Shown piece by piece: positions 32,860 to 44,525 of a stretch of 64,000 nt of DNA. The stretch lies in NCBI RefSeq assembly GCF_019320115.1, contig NC_089598.1, forward strand, positions 26,393,491-26,457,490, read 5' to 3'. The notes beneath the pieces were generated by a model. That model was not told the origin of the DNA. It made no database searches and saw only the letters and a list, made by a program, of their open reading frames with translations. Numbering within the stretch: the first letter of the stretch is position 1; every line of letters starts with the position of its first letter. The translations under genes were made by a program, and so were the position numbers. The DNA is from Miscanthus floridulus (taxonomy: Eukaryota > Streptophyta > Magnoliopsida > Poales > Poaceae).

Positions 32860-35800
32860 TCAAACCACGTTACGAGAGTTAAGTATATTTAGTTCACTCC
32901 TCAAAGCACAGAACCTTGACTCATCGAGGGGCTTTGCGAAGATATCGGCTAGTTGTTTTTCGGTGCTCACATGGTGAATTGTGATATCTCCTTTGGTTTT
33001 GTGGTCTCTTAAGAAATGATGATGGATGTCTATGTGCTTAGTTCTTGAGTGGCTTATGAGATTGTTTGCAAGGTTTATGGCACTTTCATTAACACACAAA
33101 AGTGGGATTTTGGTAAAGCAACATTCATAATCATTGAGGGTTTGCTTCATCCAAAGTAGTAGGGCACAACATGCATCGACGGCCACATACTCAGCTTCAG
33201 CGGTGGAAAGGGCTATAGAATTTTGCTTCTTAGAGATCCAAGACACTAGGGACCATCCAAGGAATTGACATATCCTCGATGTACTTTTTTTCTACTTTGC
33301 AACCAGCGTAATCAAAATCCAAATACCCAAATAGATTGAAATTGGAGCCCTTAGGATACCACAAGCTAAAGTTAGGAGTGTGTACTAATATCTCAAGATT
33401 CTCTTAATGGTCATAAGATGACACTCTTTTGGGTTAGCTTGAAATCTAGCACACATGCACACACTAAGCATAATATCTAGCCTAGATGCACATAAGTAGG
33501 GAGCCAATCATGGAATGATATACCTTTTGGTCAATGGCTTTTCCATCTTTATCCAAGTCCAAGTGCCCATTTATAGGCATAGGTGTCTTGTTGGGCTTGG
33601 CATTCACCATATCAAACTTCTTGAGTATATCTCTTGGGTACTTTGTTTGACATATGAATGTCCCTTCCTTCAATTGCTTGACTTCAAATCTGAGGAAGAA
33701 CGTTAATTCACCCATCATAGACATCTTAAACCTCTTTGTCATAATCCTACTAAATTCTTCACAAAAAGTTTGGTTAGTACTACCAAATATTATGTCATCG
33801 ACATATATTTGGCACACAAATATATCATTCTTAATCTTTCTTGTGAAGAGAGTAGTGTCGGCTTTGCCTATTTCAAAGCCTTGTTTGAGCAAAAATTCCT
33901 TAAGGCATTCATACCATGCTCTTGGTGCTTGCTTAAGCCCATAGAGCACCTTATGGAGTTTGTAGACATGATGAGGATGCTTAGGATCTTTAAATCTGGT
34001 GGTTGCTCCATATAGACTAGCTCAGAGAGTGGACCATTGAGAAAAGCAGTCTTCACATCCATTTAATATAGCTTGAAATCATAATAGACAGCAAAGGCTA
34101 GAAGCATTCGGATGCTTCAAGTCTTGCCACCGGTGCAAGGTCTCTTCAAAGTCTAGCCCTTCAACTTGAGTGAACCCTTGAGCAACCAATCTTGTCTTGT
34201 TCCTTGTCACCACACCATGTTCATCTTGCTTGTTTCAGAAGACCCACTTGGTGCCAATCATATTAGTCTTGGGTCTTTCCACCAACTCCCACACTTGATT
34301 TCTCTCGAAGTTGTTCAACTCTTCTTGCATAGCCATCACCCAATCCAGATCCTTAAGAGCTTCATCTACCTTAAGTGGTTCCAAGGAGGAAACAAATGAG
34401 TAAAATTGGCAAAAAATTGCTATATGAGATAGAGTTGTTACCCCCTTTCTTGTGCTCCCAAGGATGTTATCAATGGGATGGTCTCGTTGTACACTTTGAT
34501 GCACTCTTGGATGAGGTGGCCTGCCTGAAGGTTGATATAGGGGTTGGTTGTCATCATCAACATCAGCTTGAGGCTCATTAGCTTCAATATGTTCATCTTC
34601 TTGCTGATTGTTGCCCTAGACCTTGGAGCCTCCACGTCCTGGTGCGGAACCTCTAGGCCCCAGAGCCTCCGCGTCCTACATGTCCATAGGACTGAGAACA
34701 GTAGTTGGCCCTTGGAGTGGTGTTGAAACTTGGAGTGGAGGATCTTCTTCTTCAGTAGCTTCACATCACCTGTGCCCATTTGCTTGATTGCTTCACAAGG
34801 TGGCTCTTCTTTTCCTGCAACATCTAGATCAACTTGCTCTACTTGAGAGCCATTAGATTCATCAAACATCACGTCTACCGTGATTTCAGTTCTTCTAGTC
34901 GAAAGATTGAAAACCTGATAGGCGTGCTCATTTGGACCATAACCAAGAAGAAAGCCTTCATCAATCTTAGGTGCAAATTTAGAGCTTTGGGGCTTCTTGT
35001 TAAGAATGAAACATTTGCACCCAAATACTCTAAAATATGACACCTTGGGTTTGTTACCGGTTAGGAGCTCATATGAAGTCTTCTTATAGTACTTGTGAAG
35101 ATATAGGCGGTTGATAGCATAACAAGCGGTATTGATTGCTTTAGCCTAATAGTTGTCTAGAGTCTTGTACTCATCAAGCATTGTTCTTGCCATGTCAATA
35201 AGAGTGCGCTTCTTCCTCTCAACCACCCTATTTTGTTGAGGGGTATATGGAGCCAAGAATTCATGCTTGATGCCTTTCTCATCAAGAAACTCTTCAACTT
35301 TGGTGTTGCAGAATTCGGTGCCATTGTCGTTTTGCACCTTCTTGATAGGTAGCCTAGACTCCCTTTGTGCTCTTCTAATGAAGGTCTTCACATTCCCTTG
35401 CACTTCACTCTTATCATACACAAAGAATACCCACGTGAAGCGAGAATAATCATCAACAATAATAAGACCATATTTGTTACCACCAATGCTAACGTAGGCA
35501 ACTGGTTCAAAGAGATCCATGTGGATGAGCTCCAATGGACTTAAGGTAGTGACGATGCTCTTTAGTGGGTGTGGTACCCCTACTTGCTTTCTGGCTTGGC
35601 ATACTTTACATATCCTATCTTTCTTAAATTGAACATTCGTTAGTCTAAGGATACGTTCCTCCCTTAGAAGTTTGGCCAAGTTCCTCATCCCCACATATGC
35701 TAGTTGGCGATGCCATAACCAACCCATGCTAGATTTTGCCACTAAATAAGTCTCAAGCGTTGCTTTACTTTTGTTGAAATCAACTAGGTAAAGCTTGCCC

Positions 35801-36120
35801 TTTAAGTGGCCCATAAAAGCAATAGAGGAATCCTCCCTTCTAATGGTGGTCACACCTTTATCCGTAAAGTGACAATCATAGCCTATCTCACATAATTGTG
35901 ATACGGACAATAAATTGTAACTTAATGAATCAACATGTAAAACATTTGAAATTGAATGATCTTGAGTTATAGAGATTTTACCGACACCAAGCACTTCTCC
36001 TTTTGAATTATCTGCAAATACTATATTTTCACTTGGACCTTCCATTTGGGCATAAGATGAGAACATACTCTTCTCCCCGGTCATATGATTTGTACATCCA
36101 CTATAAAGCACCCAACTTGA
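32860..36120 (-). pseudogene. Element C pol: protease, integrase, RT, RNase H
   Basis: Order on the minus strand: protease-like SGCTNHMTGEKSMF, integrase zinc and core regions (LWHRQLAYVGMRNLAKLL, IHMDLFEPVAYVSIGGNKY, VQNDNGTEFCN, APYTPQQNRVVERKKR) at 36111-35146; RT linker and start (34504-34235); RT with MDVKTAFLNGPLSELVYM and IYVDDIIFGSTNQTF (34062-33482); RNase H (SWISKKQNSIALSTAEAEYV, HFLRDHKTKGDITIHHVSTE) ending at 32860. Several stops and frameshifts show it is inactive. Confidence 0.88.
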
Positions 36121-36660
36121 TCCACCGGAGGAGTATGCCTACAAAATAAGTTTAGTTCCTTCTTTTAGGTCCCTAATTAGCATAGGGGCCTTGAGCGTTA
36201 GCCACTAGAATCTTAGGAACCCATAGAGATCTTTTCACATATATGCTAGGCTCATTCCCAACATACATGGCAACAACTTTACTAAGGTTGTTGCATCTCA
36301 ACACATAGCTAGAGGACATGCTCTCATGGGGTGCATGGGTCTTGGGTTTATAAGCATACTTGTTCCTCTTTGGTATAATTGTGTTCTCCTTGACCTGTAC
36401 ATGAGTGTTAGATGCTTTAGGAGCTTGCTATCATGATCGAGGTTGTTCCTTGATCTTGTTGGTACCACTATTCTGCCAGATCCTAGAACCTCCACATTTT
36501 GGTGTGGAGCCTCCAGGGCGCGGAACCTCCACGTTTCTGCGTGGAGCCTTTGGTCTACACTGGCTACACCTCTCTAATGGTCTCCTTCTCAAACCTGATG
36601 CAAGACACTCCATTCACCATCTTCCTTTCACCGGTCTTGCCACCCATCTTGTGGCTAAGA
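36121..36660 (-). pseudogene. Element C gag C-terminal region, left part
   Basis: Continuation of gag/pol linker sequence to the left of solo LTR E. The minus-strand reading across the insertion site joins ...FIKDG with LSHKMGGKTGERKMVNGVSC when E is ignored. Contains a GGAGCCTCC/GGAACCTCC motif cluster at about 36487-36550. Confidence 0.6.
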
Positions 36661-36665
36661 CCATC

Positions 36666-39060
36666 TGTAGGGTCGAGATGGCGAACTAGAGAGGGGTGAA
36701 TAGTCCTTTCTAAAATTAATCGCGTCGGCTAACCGAAACAAGTGTGGAATTAGAACTATCGGTCTAGCCAAGACTACAGCCCTCTATTTATGTTCTCTAG
36801 CACCTTCTAAAGATACTAATTAAGCAACAAAGGTGTCGGGCTAGCTAGAGCTCACCTAACCAATTCTAGGAGCAAGGTCACACAAACCTATGCCACTAGT
36901 ACTTTAAGCAACAAGGGAGCTCCTACACATGCTAGTAAGCAAAAGCACAAAGCCAACTAAGCTCACTAGCAATGCTCAATAACAAGGCAACCAATGCCAA
37001 ATTAGAGAGCGCAAATACTTAGCTACACAAACTAAGCAAAGTGACTAACAAGGTTACACAAACCTAATTAGCCAGGTGAGGGAGCTACTTCTATGCTACA
37101 CAAGCAAGAAGGTAACTAGTAAGCTACACAAGCTAACTAGTTACAAGAGCAACTACACAAGCACAATGTATATGAAAGTAATTACAAGCTTGTGTAACGA
37201 GGATACAAACCAACGAGAAGAACAAGGTTGACACGATGATTTTTCTCCCGAGGTTCACGTGCTTGCCAACACGCTACGTCCCCATTGTGTCGACCGCTCA
37301 CTTGGTGGTTCGGCGGCTAATTGGCATCACCCGCCAAGTCCGCATGTCGGGCACCACAAGAACCTACCCCGAAAGTGAGGGTAGCTCAATAACACGCTCA
37401 ACTAGAGTTGCTCTTCATGGCTCCCGTGGGGCGAGCACAATGCCCCTCACAAAGCTCTTCTCCGGAGTACCGTACAAGCTTCTTGCGGGCTTCAACGGTG
37501 ACCACCACCAAGCTGTCTAGGAGGTGGCAACCTCCAAGAGTAACAAGCACCACCGGTTTGCAACTCGATCACCTAGTGCCACTCGATGCAACCTCACGAT
37601 GCAATCGCACTAGAATCGCTCTCTCACACAATCGAATGATCACTATCAATTATATGTGAGATGGAGGGCTCCCAAGCGTGCTCAGCTACCAGCCCAAGGC
37701 TGACCATGGCTTCTATTTATAACCCCATGAATAAATAGAGCCGTTACCCCTTCACTAGGCAAAAGTCAGGATGACCGGACGCTCCGGTCTGATTGACCGA
37801 ACGCTGGACCTCAGCGTCCGGTCGTGCGATGCATGCCACATGTCCCTACTTCAAATACTGTTCACCTGATCTCAACGGTCATCTATCGACCGGACACAGC
37901 AGCTTGAACTGACTGGACTCAGTAACCCCAGCGTCCGGTCATTTCCAGTAAGGTACTAGACATGACCGGGCGTGTCTGGTCAATCGCGATCGGATGTAGC
38001 CCTAGCGTTTGGTCACTCCCAGCAACACTGCTCTGCCTACGTCACCACATGTCACCTTGATCGGACGCATACGGCCAGCGTCCGGTCACTTCCAGCGCCA
38101 GCATCCGGTCGATGATCGATGCCTGCACGCTGTCTGTCACCATTGACCAGACGCTGGAACCCAGTGTCCGGTCACTGCGTGACTAGAGTCCGGTCCACTC
38201 TATGGGACCTCTCTTTTCTGTATAGGGCGCCAATGGCACCGTCGAACTATTCGCCGGTGGAGTATCGAACCCTTCTCGCCTCCGTTCCATCGCCGAGTTG
38301 ATACACATCAACTCCAACTTCATCTCCTTTATAAATGTGCCAACACCACCAAGTGTACACCACCATGTGTATGTGTGTTAGCATTTTCACAATCACTTTT
38401 CAAAGGATTAGCCACTCAACTTGCCACGCCACTCAATCCTAGCGATGATGCAAAGTTAGATCACTCGAGTGGCACTAGATGATCGATATGCAAACAAGTT
38501 TGCCCCTCTTGATAGTATGGCCATCTATCCTAAACCCGGTCATCAACTTCTCTACACACCTATGACCGATGAAATGAAATGCCCTAGATTATACCTTTGC
38601 CTTGCGCATTCCATTCCATCTCCTCCAATATTGATGCAACACATGCACCAACATGATCAATAATGATATGATCCACTTCATATCATCACGTGATTATATT
38701 GGTTCATCGATCTTGACATCACTTGCTTTTCACCATTGTCTTCGTCCATCAGCGCCAAGTCTTGCTCAAGCTTCACCACCACGCGGTCCATCACTCCAAA
38801 GCCTCCGACTTGCCCTTCACGCTTGCAACCAGTCCATCAAGCCAAGTCTTGTCTTGATCTTCTCCACCTTGATCACATGACTCAATGTCATGTCTCATGT
38901 GCAATGAGCTCCTTCATCATCACATGTGTGAGCTTTGCAGCATCTCTAAGCCATTTTCACCTTCATGGCATATGTTGCTCACACATATGTACCTGTGAAC
39001 TAATCACCTGTGTATCTCACATAAACATAATTAGTCCACCTAGGTTGTCACTCAATTTCA
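36666..39060 (-). repeat. Solo LTR E (Sirevirus-type) inside element C gag
   Basis: 2395 bp with TG...CA ends (TGTAGGGTCGAGATGG ... CACTCAATTTCA), flanked by CCATC at 36661-36665 and 39061-39065. No internal gag-pol. The 37760-38200 part repeats GACCGGACGCT/AGCGTCCGGTC palindromic motifs. Such solo LTRs arise by LTR-LTR recombination. Orientation is inferred from GTGAATAG-type ends shared with element C. Confidence 0.82.
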
Positions 39061-39065
39061 CCATC

Positions 39066-41257
39066 CTTGATAAAAGGATGTCTTCCTTGAATGAACTTGT
39101 GCTTCTTGCTTGCATCATCCATGCACCCACTAGCTATGATATTGTTGAGTCTTGTAACTTCCTTCTTCATAGCTTCCATATTAGCAAGGTTAGTAGCACA
39201 AGCTTCTAAATCAATAATATAGCATCTATCACAACCCTTGCTAGTAGATGCATTAGATATCTCACTTGCCTTCGTAGGATGTGAGGTTTTATCCCAAAGG
39301 ATGCTAAATTGCTCTTCAAACTCCTCATTTCTTGTCTTGAGGGCATTGTTCTTTTCTTAAAGAGTATTTAGATCATCCTTTAGGGTAGCTATGACACTTT
39401 CCGCTTGGTTAATTTCCAAACATAAAGTTTCAACCTCACTTCTTTCCGATGCAAGAGCTTTCTTGCAAGTAACATAGAGTTTCTCTTTTTGACAAGAGTA
39501 GCTTGAGCTCTCTCTAATTCATCTACCACCTTGGCTATGAAGTTCTTAGATTTTTTATCCATTTTACTTACCAAGTTGTTTATTTCATCATCACTAGAGT
39601 CTATGTCAGATTCATCACTAGATGGAGGAGAGGGTTTAGGCTTGGATTTTGGTTTTACCTTTTCCCCTTTGCCCATGAGACAAAAGAGTGTAGATCTCTC
39701 CTCATCATCGGTCAAGTTGGTGAAGAGCTTTGGTGAAGAAGAATGCTTCATGATAGCAATGGTTGCAACTTTCTTTGTTTCTTCTTCACTTGAGCTATCA
39801 TCGTTTGAATCCCATTCATGACCAATATGAGCTTGACCTAAATAGTTCTTCTTGTGTTGGGTCTTGTCATCTTTCTTGTAGGCTTCTTCTTCTTGTCTTT
39901 CTTGTCCTCTTTGTTCTCATAAGGACAATTGGCAATGAAATGCTCCGTGCTTCTACAATTATAGCACTTTCTCTTTTGCTTATTGGGGAACCTTCTCTTC
40001 ATTACTTGTACCCTTCTCTTTTCAGCCCCTTCTTGTACTTCCTCATGAACAAAGCAACATCACCAATCTCACCAGAAGATACTTCATCATCTTCATCATC
40101 ACTTGAATCACTTGATGAATCAACCATCTCAACCTTGCTTGATCTTGATCTTGGTGGCTTGCTTGAGGTGAAGGCCTTGTTTGATTTGTTTGCCTTGAGA
40201 GCTACCTCCTTGACCTTTAAGTTCTCCATCTTTGCTTCTAGTTCTCCAAACTTTATCCTTTGTTGTATCTCCATCTCCATGAGCTCATGAGTGAGTATTC
40301 TTCCAAGGACATCACTAGGGGTGAACTCTTCAAACCTCTTCTTCTCTCTAATCAATGTCACAAGAGTTGGGTTTCTTGGTGCAAATGCTTCCAACGTCAC
40401 TTTTACAATATGATGATCATCCAAGTTATCCCCACCCAAGCCTCTAATCTTGCCAACTATCACCATCAATCTATCAAACATCTCTTGAGGGCCTTCTCCA
40501 TCCTTGATGACAAACCTATTGAGTTGAGCCATCAATAGATCAATCTTGGACTTCTTTACCTTACTAACCCCTTCATGTGCAAGATGAAGGGTGTCCTAAA
40601 TCTCCTTAGCAATCTCCAAACCAATCACTTTGTTGTACTCTTCTAGGCTTAATGCACTTAGAAGAGTACTAATAGCTTGAGCATTGCGATGTATCATGTG
40701 AATCTCTCTTGGTGTGGGATTTTTGGGATCAACAGGATCTTCAAAACCTACACACACAATATTCCACATCTCTGGATGGAGTCCAATAAGATAAGCCTTC
40801 ATCATATGCTTCCACTTGGCAAAGTTAGTCCCATCAAATTGGGGTAACTTGCCCGCGGGTATGTTGATGTGAGTGTTAGTAGGCAAATTTCGGAATCATA
40901 ATTAAATGATACACTCGAATATGGTCTCTTGATGTTGGACTCGAGTGTCCTCTTTAGTAGCCTTTGAGCATAGTACTCATCATCATCATCTCCATTCTTT
41001 GACTTGCTGCTTGGTTGTGGGCTTGATCACATCTTTCTTCTCGCTTTGTATTTCTTCTTCTCCTTGTTCTTATTCTTGTTCTTGTCCCTTTGTTTGTCTC
41101 CCTTGGAGGATCCCTTAGCACCAAGCTTAAGCTTTGGAAGTTGCTCAAGCGCTGCTATGGGATCATCCTCAAAAGCTTTGGGTTCCTCTTCACTAGGAAC
41201 ATCCTCAAAGTGGTCATCTCCATCTTCCTCTGGTACCCTTTCTCTAGGACTTGCCAT
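39066..41257 (-). pseudogene. Element C Gag
   Basis: Minus-strand start MASPRERVPEEDGDDHFEDV at 41257 lies 38 bases inside the primer site. An acidic then Lys-rich leader is followed by UBN2-type Gag: IPAGKLPQFDGTNFAKWKHM, HLAHEGVSKVKKSKIDLLMA, QLNRFVIKDGEGPQEMFDRL, GLGGDNLDDHHIVKVTLEAF. A Ser/Asp-rich segment, a CCHC knuckle region (~39960) and a heptad-like Lys/Glu-rich tail follow, which is cut by solo LTR E. Stops are present (e.g. after LKGY and AKEI). Confidence 0.82.
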
Positions 41258-41294
41258 TTCCTCACACGGTTAAGTGCTATCACGAGCAAACCTA

Positions 41295-41305
41295 CTCCGA
41301 TACCA
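41295..41305 (-). promoter_or_regulatory. Primer-binding site of element C
   Basis: Minus strand TGGTATCGGAG, one base different from the initiator tRNA-Met primer complement, two bases inside the 5' LTR. Confidence 0.8.
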
Positions 41306-41307
41306 AT

Positions 41308-42540
41308 TGAAAGGACTTGGCAAGTGGCCTAGAGGGGGCAGGGGGGTGAATAGGCCTTTTTCTAAAATTTAATCAACTTCACAAAACCAGTCAGAACATG
41401 GAACCTATGGGCCTGAGCATGGAGGTTCTAGGGCAAAGCGTGGAACTTTCGGGATCAGAGTAAGAAATCGACCTACTATGGAATTTAACGAATGAAAAAT
41501 AGATCGAATGTAATACCATCCTTCCTAGGGAGTGTGTTGAGCTATCCAAACTATCGGTTGCACCTAGAGGATGAGGGATTCATAGATTGAATGCAAACCC
41601 TAAAAATCAATTCAAATCATAAGTAATAGCAACAACAACATCAATCACAGAGGACACGAGGATTTATCCCATGGTTCAACTCGTCACAAAGGCTTGTCTA
41701 CGTCTACATTATTGAGGTTAGCCACAAAGGCTATGGAGTCTCTTTCAACTCGCTCCTCTTCTCCAACCGATCACCGAGGCAATGGATTGGAGGATTTCAC
41801 TAAGTCACCAAGGGTAATACAAACGTCTTGGTGCTCAACCACAGCGGATTGGGAGCTACCGGGCGACTGCTAGTCGTCTAGAAGCCAAGCTCCAAGAGTG
41901 ACGAACACACCAAGCGGCTAGGGCTTCACCAAGTGCACAAGAACGAAGGAGAAGAATCTTCTCGAGCTTTCTCACACTCTCTAAAGTCAAATCCCTCAAG
42001 GAATCATGGAGATCTTGAGCAAGGGAGTTGGGATGCACTGAGCTTGAGAGAGAGAGAGCTTCTATTCGGAGTGAATGAGTTCAGAAAGAAGATAACTATT
42101 GGGGCGAAGGGGTGAGTATAAATACCCCCACCGTCACCCACAAAATGGTCGGGTCAGACAGACCTCGGAGCCTCCTCGTCAGGACGTGGTGGTTCCGCGC
42201 CGTGGAGGTTCCGTGTAGGCTGAAGCAGATAAGAATTCAGCTCGGCTGGCTTTTTGTGGATGGGATTATTTGAGATGTAGATGGAGTTTTGAGCACTTAG
42301 TTCCACCCATCACACTATTAGTATCCCCCTTGATAGTACGGCTTGTCCTATAACTCAATTTCAAAAAAAAAACTAGCTCTTGGAGACGTTGCAAGCCATC
42401 CATTCGAGTTGGGGGTCTCCTCCTTTGTTTCTTTGCACCCACGATTAAAGATATACTATCAAACACTTGTCAAAGCCATTAATCCTTTAATTATGTGTTC
42501 AACATCACCAAAACCCACTTAGAGCTTGATTGCACTTACA
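41308..42540 (-). repeat. 5' LTR of element C
   Basis: 1233 bp, TGAAAGGACTTGGC...GCACTTACA, followed by the CTCCT duplication. Contains GGAGCCTCC/GGAGGTTCC palindromic motifs near 41400-41455 and 42160-42225. Confidence 0.87.
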
Positions 42541-42545
42541 CTCCT

Positions 42546-43125
42546 CATCCATCTTGGTCAGTAGGCAAACGGGCGAGGTCAGGTTCACCTTCACGATTTA
42601 CAGGCGATTCCTCCACTCTGCCTGGATCAGAATGCCCCGCTGCTGGTTCACTGCATGGCGGCGCTCGAACACCTTCAGGACACCATCATCGATCTCGATG
42701 CGACACCCCCTTCTTCCAATTGACCAAGGCTGACTATTACATTTGAGGGACAGGATGTAGTATACCTTGGTGAGCACTCGGCGATCCTGGTTCTTCCCGA
42801 CGATCATCACTGCACTGATCTTGTGGATCTCCACCATGGATCCGTCTCCAAACCGCACGGCGCCACGCACCGACTTGTCGAGGCTCGCCAGTGACTCCTG
42901 GCACCCAGTCATATGATTTGTGGCGCCGGTGTCCAGCACCCACGCCCCTTCATTGTACTCGGTCGGGAACACGTGTTCCTGATTCAGGAACATGCGCTGC
43001 GCACCCATCGTCGTGGTCCGCACCAGATTGCAGACCCGCATCACCATGAGCGATGGCTGTTCGGTGTCGGCATTAATATGGTTAGCGGCCTCTTGTCGCT
43101 CCTCCTTCGGCGCCTTCGTCTTGCA
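42546..43125 (-). pseudogene. Copia B protease and pre-integrase segment
   Basis: Continues from gag after a TAG. Contains the aspartic protease motif WVLDTGATNHMTGCQES and the following VRFGDGSMVEIH block. It runs to the site where element C is inserted and resumes at 20215. A stop lies after WRNRL. Confidence 0.85.
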
Positions 43126-43980
43126 CTACTTCACAAAGTGCCCGTAGATGCCGCACTTGTGGCACTTGCCTTTCCGTCGTGGAGTGCCCAATGACGTGTG
43201 CTTCACACTAGAGTCACGCGCTTCGCTGCCGCCGCGTGCCCCGGACCTCTCCTTCTTGATGTAGTGGTCACCGGCCTTGCTACCTGACGATGATGTTGCG
43301 TCCGGCAGCATACGGCTCTTGTTCCTAGCTGCCCAATCTTCCTCCGTCAATAGGAGACGACCAGCTTTGTCTGTGACCTGCTCCACCGAGGGCTCAAACC
43401 GATCTTCTGCTTCCCAGAGGCGACCCACAAGCTCCTCGATCGTCAGCGTCTTCATGTCACAAAACATCTTGATCGTGACCGCCACTTGATTGTAGTGCGA
43501 TGGAATGACTTGGAGGAACTTCTTCATGACGCGTGAGTCATCGACGCTGTTCTCCCCGAGGCCACGCAAATCCATGGCGAGCTTGGTGATGCGGATGGTG
43601 AAATCATCGATGGTCTCTCCTGGCTTGAGCGAGATTGACTCGAACTCCGCCAATAACTTCTGGGCGTTCACCTCCTTGACGCGATCTGCTCCAAGACGCA
43701 TCGTCTTGACCACCTCCCATGCCTCCTTCGTCGTCTTCTTGTTTAGGAGCATGGAATGCATCTCCTGTGGCATGCCCCGGATCATGGCTCCAAGAGCCAG
43801 CCGATCTCGATGCTTCTCTACCTTGTCAGATTCGTCCCAGAGAAACATACCCTCGAGATTGTACTGCACGTGCGAGGACCACTCCTGGTAATTGGTGCGG
43901 GTCAACATCGGCCACACCTGATTTCCGGCCGCCTGAATGAACGCCCGCTCCATCACCTCCTTGTCACTCGGCTCACCCAT
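43126..43980 (-). pseudogene. Copia B Gag
   Basis: UBN2-type Gag from MGEPSDKEVMERAFIQAAGN: WPMLTRTNYQEWSSHVQYNL, LKPGETIDDFTIRITKLAMD, then the zinc knuckle CHKCGIYGHFVK followed by TAG and C. The stop replaces the residue before the last cysteine, so Gag ends one codon short of a complete CCHC motif. The open frame extends upstream toward the LTR, but the ATG at 43980 is the reasonable start. Confidence 0.82.
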
Positions 43981-44089
43981 GTCGGCGATAGCGTTCACGC
44001 CTCCTTCTCCTCCGATCCGGTGAACTACTCCACCCGGTGTCTTCAGCAACTCTTCACCACCACAACACGCCTCCCCCTCGGCAACCCGC

Positions 44090-44102
44090 GGCTCTGATAC
44101 CT
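44090..44102 (-). promoter_or_regulatory. Primer-binding site of copia B
   Basis: Minus strand AGAGGTATCAGAGCC next to the 5' LTR, matching initiator tRNA-Met. Confidence 0.8.
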
Positions 44103-44104
44103 CT

Positions 44105-44520
44105 TGTTGAAGCCAGGCGATGCCCTGGACACACGCAAACGCTGGTGGCGGCATGGCGGAGGCGCGGTGACCGCGGCGAGAGCGAGATAGATGAAAACAC
44201 GAAAACACACGAGAGAGAGATCTGCGCTACAGAACTGTCGTAGCTCTTTCGGATCATCTCGTTGCCCTTTTGTTTACACAACGCAACACTGGAATCTCGG
44301 AACAACCTCCGAGTCCCTGCGCCATGCCGCGTGCCGTGCACGACGCCGTTTCACCGCGATGCACGCTACGTGTAGCGTCACACGCCTTGGCACTGACAAA
44401 CAGACCCAACCGGGCTGCGTCGTGGGCCGAGCACGCCTCCAGCCACGCTCTACCCGCTAACCTGACTAATGCAGATGATGAACGAAGTTTATACAAAATG
44501 GTGCAACAATTTAGCTAACA
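44105..44520 (-). repeat. 5' LTR of copia B
   Basis: 416 bp partner of 18136-18510, followed by CCAAC at 44521-44525. Confidence 0.92.
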
Positions 44521-44525
44521 CCAAC

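Larger units (their letters stand above)
20221..42540 (-). mobile_element. Sirevirus-like Ty1/copia element C nested in copia B
   Basis: Bounded by CTCCT at 20216-20220 and 42541-42545. Right (5') LTR 41308-42540; only the terminal ~163 bp of the left (3') LTR remain at 20221-20383. A tRNA-iMet primer site lies at 41295-41305. Gag, protease, integrase, RT and RNase H follow in minus orientation, interrupted by solo LTR E in gag and gypsy D downstream of RNase H. Gag features, LTR palindromes and an extra ORF downstream of pol suggest the Sirevirus/Maximus lineage. Confidence 0.88.
18136..44520 (-). mobile_element. Ty1/copia element B, host of the whole nested stack
   Basis: LTRs at 18136-18510 and 44105-44520 share the ends TGYTGRAGCCAGGCGATGCC...AATTTAGCTAACA, and CCAAC flanks the outside at 18131-18135 and 44521-44525. 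Gag-protease lies at the right, reverse transcriptase/RNase H at the left. Element C (20221-42540) splits it inside the GAG-pre-integrase zinc region. LTR divergence, including several indels, makes it much older than copia A. It also has an internal deletion and is defective. Confidence 0.92.
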
